DNA of 7,493 bases, from NCBI GenBank assembly GCA_946479615.1, contig CAMLGR010000195.1, forward strand, positions 1 through 7,493, in the 5' to 3' direction. The DNA is from an uncultured Bacteroidota bacterium. GTDB lineage: Bacteria > Bacteroidota > Bacteroidia > Chitinophagales > Chitinophagaceae. A program made the translations under genes and the position numbers. Of the stretch, positions 1-6,281 are shown in pieces. The notes under the pieces are model-generated. The model did not search any database, had not been told where the DNA came from, and was given only the letters and a program-made list of their open reading frames with translations. Each line of letters begins with the position of its first letter. Position 1 is the first letter of the stretch.

Positions 1-528
1 TACGGGATCCTTGCGAAGAAGGGTAGCAAACTTTCTTACCAGGCCGGTCTGCGCCTGGTAGAGATCAATCCCAAAACCGGGAAACTTTTTACCGAAAAGC
101 CTGAGCTCACTGTGCTGACCACTTCTTTAGGCGAAGGCTCATTTATTATTAAAGGAAAGGATGGATACTATTACCTGTTTGCTTCAAGGGGAAAATGCTG
201 CAGCGGCATCAATAGCACTTACCAGGTGGTCATGGGCAGATCGAAAAATGTAAAAGGCCCTTATTTGAATAAAGAAGGAGAAAGCTGGGTGGATAATAAA
301 TACAGTCTTTTCCTGGAAGGCAATTATGAAGAACCCGGCCGTGGACATAATGGATTTTTTACCGAACATGATACCACTTTCATCGTTTATCATGCCTACA
401 CCCGTTCGGCAAATGGGATGTCACTGCTCAACATCAAACCAGTCTATGCAGATGAAAAAGGCTGGCCCACCATAGAGCGGAGCTCGCGACTGTTCAAGCG
501 GGAAGAGGTGTCAGGTGTTAAATTTTAG
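1..528 (+). CDS. GH43 endo-alpha-1,5-L-arabinanase-like protein, C-terminal part (5' end outside window)
   Basis: The reading frame is open from the first base to a TAG at 526-528, giving 175 residues of C-terminal sequence; the true start lies upstream. The fragment matches the second half of a five-bladed GH43 propeller of the arabinanase type. The motif GEGSFI (window residues 44-49) carries the Glu that acts as general acid in this family (Glu45 here). KCCSGINSTYQVVMGRS (65-81), followed by GPY, is the block typical of endo-arabinanases. GRGHNGFF (113-120) contains the conserved His (His116) that lies near the bound metal in family members. The catalytic base and the second Asp would be in the missing N-terminal half, so activity cannot be judged from this window. 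Arabinanases cut the alpha-1,5-L-arabinan side chains of pectin. An internal GTG at 112 is not a credible start because homology runs continuously upstream of it. The gene converges on the GH97 gene and is probably not part of that operon. Confidence 0.88.
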   Translation, partial: YGILAKKGSKLSYQAGLRLVEINPKTGKLFTEKPELTVLTTSLGEGSFIIKGKDGYYYLFASRGKCCSGINSTYQVVMGRSKNVKGPYLNKEGESWVDNKYSLFLEGNYEEPGRGHNGFFTEHDTTFIVYHAYTRSANGMSLLNIKPVYADEKGWPTIERSSRLFKREEVSGVKF

Positions 529-579
529 GTGTTGGATGCGAACATTCACTTAACATTTAAAACCTAAAACTTAACACCT
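513..579. repeat. 18-bp inverted repeat between convergent genes; possible bidirectional terminator
   Basis: The arm at 513-530 (AGGTGTTAAATTTTAGGT) is the reverse complement of the arm at 562-579 (ACCTAAAACTTAACACCT) at 17 of 18 positions. The single mismatch is A522 against C570. In the plus-strand transcript this is an A-C mismatch; in the minus-strand transcript it becomes a G-U wobble, so the stem is unbroken for the GH97 mRNA. The loop is 31 bases. The left arm includes the last codons and stop of the GH43 gene; the right arm starts 14 bases past the GH97 stop. Neither side has a clean T-tract, so termination is plausible from the position but not proven. The heptamer AGGTGTT also occurs twice directly (513-519 and 527-533). 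It could instead be a copy of a dispersed intergenic repeat. Confidence 0.6.
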
Positions 580-593
580 AACATCTCTCTCCT

Positions 594-2732
594 CTACAGT
601 GCTTTCACCCTAACAGCGCATCCTCCTCCGGGAGCGAGTTTGATGGAAATAGTGGAACTGCTTTGTACAGGTATGGTCTCAATGCTATAGGCTTCGGGAT
701 TGGTCTTCCAGTCGGCGGTAGCGGCATCTTTATAAATGATCGCTGTATATTTTTTTCCTTTATCTAAAAAACTAAGCGGAACAATAGCCGTACGACTGTT
801 CTCATCCGTCACAGCGCCGATAAACCAATCCGCTTTTCCTTTTTGTTTTCTCGCAATCGTTACATAATCACCCGGTTCGGCTTCGATGATCTTTGTATCA
901 TCCCAATCCGTTGGTACATCTTTGATAAACTGGAACGCATCCATCTTTGCTTCATAATTCTCCGGCAGATCGGCCGCCATTTGCAAAGGGCTATAGATCG
1001 TTACATACAGGGCCAGTTGTTTAGCCAAAGTCGTATGCATCTGCCGGTCGGGTGCAAAGGATACATAATTTTTCATTTTAAAAATACCGGGCGTATAATC
1101 CATCGGGCCGCCCATCAGCCGGGTGAAAGGTAAAATGGTTTCATGCTCGGGCGGACTTCCATTGCTGAATGCATTGTATTCATTACCCCTTCCTGCTTCG
1201 CTGGCTATCCAGTTGGGATAGGTGCGTTGCAGACCGGTGGGCCGCATGGGTTCATGCATATCCACCATCACATGGTATTGCCATGCTTTTTGTGCTACAC
1301 GTTCATAATGATTCACCATCCATTGCCCGTCATGCGCTTCTCCCCGCGGAATGATCCTTCCCACATAACCGGTTTTTACTGCATGATAACCGTAGCTGGT
1401 CATGAAACGAAAAGCGGTATCGAGACGGCGATCATAATTGGTAGCCGACCCCGATGTTTCATTGTGCATGATCAGCGATATCCCTTTTGCTTTTGCATAC
1501 GCTGTAATCTCTTTGATATTAAAATCGGGGTAAGGAGTTACAAAATCAAATACATTTTCTTTCCAGTTGCCAAACCAGTCTTCCCAGCCCGTGTTCCATC
1601 CTTCCACCAACACGCCCTGAATATTATTCTTTGCCGCAAAATCGATATAACGTTTTACATTCGCAGTAGTAGCTCCATGCTTACCACTGGGAATTAAATT
1701 TCCTTTAGTATCGGTACTGTCAGCGAAATCGGAATAGCTCCAGGTGCTTTTGGCTGTTTGCATTTCCCACCACACACCTACGAACTTCATAGGTTTTATC
1801 CAGGAAGTGTTGCCGGGCAGTGCAGGATCATTCAGGTTCAATATCATTTTGGAAGAAAGAATATCCGTTGCTTTATCGCTTACAATGATCGTACGCCAGG
1901 GCGTATGAAAAGGCGCATGGAGATAAGCTTTATTACCGATGGCATCGGGAACCAGGCTGGCTGTTAAACTATAACTGCTGTTGTTTACATGCAATTGCAT
2001 GGCCGGGTAATTGATCAGCGCGGCTTCATGAATATTGATATAAATGCCTTCCGCCGTTTTCATCATCAGCGGTGTTTGTACAGCATGGGAATCGGTTACA
2101 GTGCGCACGGCAATATCGGTGGCCTCATTTACCATTTTGCTGTTATCGATCTGGCTGATAGTAGAAGTGGTATAGAGATATTCATTGGTATCGAAATCAC
2201 CCGGTATCCAGAAGCTCTTATGATCACCGGTGAGATTGAATTGAGTGAGCTCGTTCTTAACAATGAAATATTTCAGGTTCGGTTGTTTGGGAAATTCATA
2301 ACGGAAACCTACACCATCGGCAAATACACGAAAAACAATATCCAGTAAAAGACCGGCCGGTTTTGCTGAACGCAAATGGATCTTCAGTTCCTCGTAATGA
2401 TTGCGGATATTTTTTACTTCACCCCAAACCGGTTGCCAGCTCTCATCCACCGATCTTTTTTCCGTACCGGTTAATTCAAATCCCTTGTAAAATGTGCTGT
2501 CTGCATCCAGCACAAAACCCATCTGCGACCAGTTGATCACTGTTTTCTGATCAAATAAAACGGTATAGGAAGGAATGCCTTTATCATCGAGATTGAAACT
2601 TAATACTACCCGGCCCATCGCAGATGAAATGGGAGCTGGGTTGGCCCGGGCAACAACGGCTGACACTAATAGAACGGCGATCAGGGAAACGGCTTTCTTG
2701 TGAAATGTTTTCATGCTATAATTTTTTTTCAT
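594..2732 (-). CDS. GH97 glycoside hydrolase, SusB-type inverting alpha-glucosidase
   Basis: Predicted secreted or periplasmic exo-acting alpha-glucosidase of 712 residues, close to the length of SusB (about 738). A signal peptide (hydrophobic core about residues 14-28, likely cleavage after ARA at 28-30) is followed by the N-terminal beta-sandwich (to about 300), a TIM barrel (about 310-600) and a C-terminal beta domain. Barrel motifs include VEGWNTGWEDWFG (376-388), MHNETS (422-427), HEPMRPTG (493-500), SEAGRGNEYN (511-520) and a GGPMDYTPGIF block near 541-551. By recalled alignment to SusB with a constant offset of 14, Glu425 and Glu494 correspond to the base residues Glu439 and Glu508, Glu518 to the acid Glu532, and Glu512 to the calcium ligand Glu526. 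This is the inverting alpha-glucoside pattern, not the retaining alpha-galactosidase one. The annotated ATG overlaps the GH71 stop as ATGA. The in-frame ATG at codon 7 (2712-2714) has an A-rich leader and gives a more normal signal peptide, so it may be the true start. Confidence 0.93.
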   Translation of the reverse strand: MKKNYSMKTFHKKAVSLIAVLLVSAVVARANPAPISSAMGRVVLSFNLDDKGIPSYTVLFDQKTVINWSQMGFVLDADSTFYKGFELTGTEKRSVDESWQPVWGEVKNIRNHYEELKIHLRSAKPAGLLLDIVFRVFADGVGFRYEFPKQPNLKYFIVKNELTQFNLTGDHKSFWIPGDFDTNEYLYTTSTISQIDNSKMVNEATDIAVRTVTDSHAVQTPLMMKTAEGIYINIHEAALINYPAMQLHVNNSSYSLTASLVPDAIGNKAYLHAPFHTPWRTIIVSDKATDILSSKMILNLNDPALPGNTSWIKPMKFVGVWWEMQTAKSTWSYSDFADSTDTKGNLIPSGKHGATTANVKRYIDFAAKNNIQGVLVEGWNTGWEDWFGNWKENVFDFVTPYPDFNIKEITAYAKAKGISLIMHNETSGSATNYDRRLDTAFRFMTSYGYHAVKTGYVGRIIPRGEAHDGQWMVNHYERVAQKAWQYHVMVDMHEPMRPTGLQRTYPNWIASEAGRGNEYNAFSNGSPPEHETILPFTRLMGGPMDYTPGIFKMKNYVSFAPDRQMHTTLAKQLALYVTIYSPLQMAADLPENYEAKMDAFQFIKDVPTDWDDTKIIEAEPGDYVTIARKQKGKADWFIGAVTDENSRTAIVPLSFLDKGKKYTAIIYKDAATADWKTNPEAYSIETIPVQSSSTISIKLAPGGGCAVRVKAL

Positions 2733-4378
2733 GGCGCGGCTATTTTGCCATACAAGGAGATTTTATTGTTACCGGCATCACGGTTGTATTCTTCTGAATT
2801 GAGTTCGGGATCATGGGTGAAAACGGATTCATAAAAAGAATGAAGCTGGTTGCTGAATGAATAAGTGAGCCGGTCGGTGCGGTAAGGCTGGTCGGTTATC
2901 CATTCCGGGCAGGCAAGTTGCGCAACCAGCTTTTCGTTTCTTTTTACAAGAATATTGACAGCGCCGGGTTTGGCAGCAAAGCGGGTAGCCTGCAAACCCG
3001 CAGTTGCTTCTGCCTGGATATTGTTTACGTATAAACTGCTTTTTTCTTTGAGGAGGGTGATGATTTCCACCGAATCCTCCCAACTGACCGGTACCCCTCT
3101 TTTTTCAATCTCCACTACGGGTATATTGTAAGGCGATGGTTCAATAAGATGATTATATTTTTTATAAAACGCAACGATCACGTCTTTATCCTGGTAGGGC
3201 GAGGCTTCTTTCTTCCACTGGCTCTTATAATATTTTAATAATATCGAAAATCCATCATTATGATTCACTTCGGGTGCCAGGTGATGCCCTTCGGGATAAT
3301 CGTTCCAGGTAATAATATTGATCAGCGATACATCCTTACTGACAGAGAACTCCAGTTGTTTCCGGAAGTTGTAGGATAAGCCTGTGACGATATATTTCCG
3401 TTCCGTTTGACCGATCCCTGCTTTTACTGCATCTTCCGCGTAATGAAACATATCCCAGGTTCCTCTCTTCAATAATTTGGACGTATAAAAATCAGGGAAT
3501 GCCGAACCGGTAAAACTTCTTTTTCTTTTCTTGCATTGATCGGCTACCATATTACCGATGTAATTATCGCTGTAAGGCAATGTCCATAACCAGACCGCCG
3601 GGAAATAATCGAGGTATTTATTCAGCTTTTCTTTGCTGATCTGTTCATTGATGGAGATGACACAGGCAAATTTTTCCTGTACGGCATCTTCCAGTTTCTT
3701 ATACGCCTGTGCGATATAATATTGTTCCGGTAAATGATGTGTGTCGGAAGGAATATCGGCAAGACCATCTCCGTACCAGGTATAGATCACCAGGCGCCCA
3801 TCAGGTGTGCGCAGCCAATGCCGGTTATCATGTCCCACTTCAGTAAAAATGCTGTTGATGCGTTCCGCAAAACCGGCAATACGACCAGCTTCTGTAGTAC
3901 CGGAAGGGTGGGAAATGCAGAACGTCAGTTTAAAATCGATATTCTTTTTATCGGCAACACGGAAATAGGCTTTGATAATATCATCCCAGCTATCATTTCC
4001 CAATGTATAATAAAACTGGAACCCATCGATGCCCGATGCCAGGGCCGTGCGCATTTCAAATTCCACGGCTTCATCCAGTGTTGCTTCCGCGAGGTATTTA
4101 TCGGCGATCACATTTACCTGTGTCAATCCGCCCAGTGCAGAAGTGATATTCCCGGTTGGGGAATAATAATCGGGGTTGCAACTGTCTTCGAACTTATGCC
4201 CTTTATAGCGGATGATATTGGTCATGCAATGTGCCATCACCAGTTTTTTATCAGTGAGCGCCAGGCTTAATTGCGGCTGATCTTTCAGCTCGTCGCGTAG
4301 TTTACCGCTGCTGCTAAATCCATACAGGACACAGGCAAGCAAAGCCACCCAACCTGTGCGATAGGTATAAAAATTCAT
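2729..4378 (-). CDS. GH71-type putative endo-alpha-1,3-glucanase (GH71/99-like)
   Basis: A 549-residue predicted exported hydrolase. The catalytic region begins near VMAHCMTN (47-54), has the barrel strand ASGIDGFQFYYTL (114-126), and ends around IITWNDYPEGHHLAPE (355-370). This last block resembles the WNDYGESHY block of fungal GH71 alpha-1,3-glucanases (mutanases). Asp360 and Glu363 in it, three residues apart, are the best candidates for the catalytic pair (inference). Residues about 410-549 look like a C-terminal beta-sandwich (for example PGAVNILVKRNEKLV and CPEWITDQPYRTDRLTYSFS). The N-terminus is hydrophobic from W10 to F21 and contains LLAC (13-16), which could be a lipobox, although the hydrophobic stretch continues past the Cys. 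The gene lies 78 bases past susD and directly before the GH97 gene, which supports a role in alpha-glucan breakdown. The WNDYPEG motif also recalls GH99-like and WbsX-like proteins, so family assignment is good but the substrate is inferred. Confidence 0.7.
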   Translation of the reverse strand: MNFYTYRTGWVALLACVLYGFSSSGKLRDELKDQPQLSLALTDKKLVMAHCMTNIIRYKGHKFEDSCNPDYYSPTGNITSALGGLTQVNVIADKYLAEATLDEAVEFEMRTALASGIDGFQFYYTLGNDSWDDIIKAYFRVADKKNIDFKLTFCISHPSGTTEAGRIAGFAERINSIFTEVGHDNRHWLRTPDGRLVIYTWYGDGLADIPSDTHHLPEQYYIAQAYKKLEDAVQEKFACVISINEQISKEKLNKYLDYFPAVWLWTLPYSDNYIGNMVADQCKKRKRSFTGSAFPDFYTSKLLKRGTWDMFHYAEDAVKAGIGQTERKYIVTGLSYNFRKQLEFSVSKDVSLINIITWNDYPEGHHLAPEVNHNDGFSILLKYYKSQWKKEASPYQDKDVIVAFYKKYNHLIEPSPYNIPVVEIEKRGVPVSWEDSVEIITLLKEKSSLYVNNIQAEATAGLQATRFAAKPGAVNILVKRNEKLVAQLACPEWITDQPYRTDRLTYSFSNQLHSFYESVFTHDPELNSEEYNRDAGNNKISLYGKIAAP

Positions 4379-4397
4379 TCAGCATTTTTAAGATGAT

Positions 4398-4435
4398 AAA
4401 AAGCAAAAGAAGGTGCCGGTTAACCTCCCGGCACC
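4398..4435 (-). terminator. Hairpin with T-rich tail between susD and the GH71 gene
   Basis: In the minus-strand direction the sequence GGTGCCGG (4435-4428) pairs perfectly with CCGGCACC (4419-4412) across an 8-base loop. The 8-bp stem has seven G-C pairs and one A-T pair. It is followed immediately by a T-rich run, TTCTTTTGCTTTTT (4411-4398). The stem begins 21 bases after the susD stop. This is the form of an intrinsic terminator, with an imperfect T-tract that would allow partial read-through. No plausible Bacteroidota promoter (TAnnTTTG type) was recognised between it and the GH71 start, so it probably acts as an attenuator that lowers expression of the enzyme genes relative to susC and susD. 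Confidence 0.7.
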
Positions 4436-4456
4436 ACTATGAACGATTGCTTAACC

Positions 4457-6259
4457 CTAATATCCCGGATTTTGCTGCCCGGATAATTGTGCATTGGCAT
4501 TTAACTCATTCAATGGGATCGGCCATGAATAGGACTTTTCATCTTTCCAGTTGAAAGGTCCTGTTACATTCAGGGCTGTTTCATAATACTGTGCTTCTGA
4601 CTTTCCAATGCGCCAGCGGCATACATCGAACCACCAGCTTCCTTCATTGAATAATTCGGCCCAGCGCTCATAATAAAGCGGGTTGGTACCCAACACCGGA
4701 TCACCGATAGCACTGGTAGTAGCTGTCAGGCTTGCATAGTCAACCGGTGATGGCGCATTGATCGGGTAATTGTAGGCCCTGCGTTTTACTTTGTTCAGGT
4801 ATTCGAGCGCCGTTACATTATCACTGGTGTTTTTCGCAGCTTCTGCATATAACAGGTATACATCTGCCATGCGCAACAGGTAATAATTCCATGCATCGGC
4901 AGGGCCTGTGTTATTGATGTTATTGAAGATGGGTGAATATTTACGGACGCTCCAGCCATATTTATCAACCTGTCCTGCAAAGAAATTAGGTTTGGAAACC
5001 GGGAACCAATGCTCACCATCGAATTTTACCGAATCAACCCAGGGTTGCAATGCATTTACATACAAACGCGGATCGACTGTTTTGTTGGTCCTTGCCAATA
5101 AGGATTGCGCCTTGTACGCAGGGTCCATGATCTTTTGCGGATTGGTATAAGTGGCAGGCGCTCCTGTATAAGCCGGGTTGTTCACCAATGTATAAGTGCC
5201 AAGATTGAACCCGAAGCGCAATACATTCTTATCATGCAATATTTCATTACCATATCCTAACGGATTGGAAGCGCCTTCCGTTCCATCATACCCCAGTGCC
5301 CAGGGTGGCCAGATCAGGCAGTTGATCGCTTTAGAATTGGCATTATCGCCATACACTCCATAATTGCCTTTTGAATTCTCATCGATGTTCAATTCGAATA
5401 ATGATTCTTCATTGAATTCATTGGCGCTGATACCGATAAACGCATCTTTATATTTGGCATACGGCATCAATGTCTTGCCGCTGTTCGTGATCACATCCAG
5501 CAAAGTAGTTTTTGCTTTGGCCCAATCCTGTGTAAATACATACGCTTTACCCAATAAGGCTTTGGCCGACCATTCTGTTACGCGGCCGATGTCATTACCT
5601 GTCCATACTTTACTCTTCAGTAATGTAGCTGCCTGTGTCAGATCACTTTCAATAAGATCCCATACTTTTCTTGTGGAACTGCGTGGTTGCTGTGTGCTTT
5701 CCAGGCTTGGAGGAAGACCCTCGAAGATCGGAACTCCTTTTTTGTCACCACCACCTGCTGTTGTAATATATGCTTCGCCAAACAGGCATTCCAGCTCGAA
5801 ATAATAATAAGCACGAAGGAAATAAGCCTGCCCACGGATATAATCAACCGTTACCTTATCATCCGCTTTCCCATACTTCGACATGAAGAGATCCGCACCT
5901 GCCAGCGCCACATTGCAATTCTTTACACCGGTATACAATACCTGCCATGCTTCGAGTGCATACTGGTTGGTGGTGCTGAGATTGGTATTCGCCATTTCAT
6001 TCCAGCCCGGATCGCCGTTATACGCTGAATTGACCGCATGCTCTGAATTGGAAACCGCTTTTGGCAAAAAATGAAACCCAAATAACCCGGGGTCGCGCAG
6101 ATTGGAATAGCAGGGCGCCAGTATGCTCTGCAGGTCATTAAGACTGGCGGGGTAGTTATTGGTAGAGTAAGCATCGGTGGGCCCTACCAGTGTCGGACTT
6201 TTCACACAACCGGTAACGATTGTGATCAGCAGCATCGTACTATATATTTTCTTAATCAT
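4457..6259 (-). CDS. SusD/RagB-family outer-membrane glycan-binding lipoprotein
   Basis: A 600-residue surface lipoprotein that would cap the SusC-like channel and bind glycan. The N-terminus MIKKIYSTMLLITIVTGC carries a lipobox (VTGC, lipidated Cys18). The N-terminal half is helical and TPR-like, as in SusD: the stretch around TNQYALEAWQVLYTGVKNCNVAL (near 97-119) and the YIRGQAYFLRAYYYFELECLFGEA segment (near 140-163) are family hallmarks. The C-terminus has the usual block in which the Trp-rich ELFNEGSWWFDVCRWR segment is followed by YSWPIPLNELNANAQL and the ending QQNPGY. Length is at the upper normal range. The start is 22 bases after the susC stop and is preceded by an A-rich leader (AAAACGTAAACA) rather than a Shine-Dalgarno site, which is normal in this phylum. 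Ligand specificity cannot be read from sequence; the alpha-glucan ligand is inferred from the enzymes downstream. Confidence 0.96.
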   Translation of the reverse strand: MIKKIYSTMLLITIVTGCVKSPTLVGPTDAYSTNNYPASLNDLQSILAPCYSNLRDPGLFGFHFLPKAVSNSEHAVNSAYNGDPGWNEMANTNLSTTNQYALEAWQVLYTGVKNCNVALAGADLFMSKYGKADDKVTVDYIRGQAYFLRAYYYFELECLFGEAYITTAGGGDKKGVPIFEGLPPSLESTQQPRSSTRKVWDLIESDLTQAATLLKSKVWTGNDIGRVTEWSAKALLGKAYVFTQDWAKAKTTLLDVITNSGKTLMPYAKYKDAFIGISANEFNEESLFELNIDENSKGNYGVYGDNANSKAINCLIWPPWALGYDGTEGASNPLGYGNEILHDKNVLRFGFNLGTYTLVNNPAYTGAPATYTNPQKIMDPAYKAQSLLARTNKTVDPRLYVNALQPWVDSVKFDGEHWFPVSKPNFFAGQVDKYGWSVRKYSPIFNNINNTGPADAWNYYLLRMADVYLLYAEAAKNTSDNVTALEYLNKVKRRAYNYPINAPSPVDYASLTATTSAIGDPVLGTNPLYYERWAELFNEGSWWFDVCRWRIGKSEAQYYETALNVTGPFNWKDEKSYSWPIPLNELNANAQLSGQQNPGY

Positions 6260-6281
6260 TGTTTACGTTTTGAATGGTACA

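Noticed and set aside
1143..1697. A plus-strand open frame of 184 codons opposite the GH97 gene
   Set aside because: It lies wholly inside a well supported GH97 coding region, its translation has no recognisable domain, and its composition is that of an antisense shadow.
594..2732. GH97 as a retaining alpha-galactosidase
   Set aside because: The three catalytic-site glutamates of the SusB-type inverting enzymes are present at consistent spacing (425, 494, 518), which does not fit the Asp nucleophile arrangement of the retaining members.
3734..4270. A plus-strand open frame of 178 codons opposite the GH71-type gene
   Set aside because: It is antisense to a gene with clear family motifs, and the translation shows no signal peptide or known motif.
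4379..4411. A separate promoter for the GH71 gene
   Set aside because: The stretch is AT-rich, but no convincing TAnnTTTG element with an upstream TTG-type element at the right spacing was found by eye.
5364..5804. A plus-strand open frame of 146 codons opposite the SusD-like gene
   Set aside because: It is antisense to conserved SusD coding sequence, and no independent evidence supports expression.
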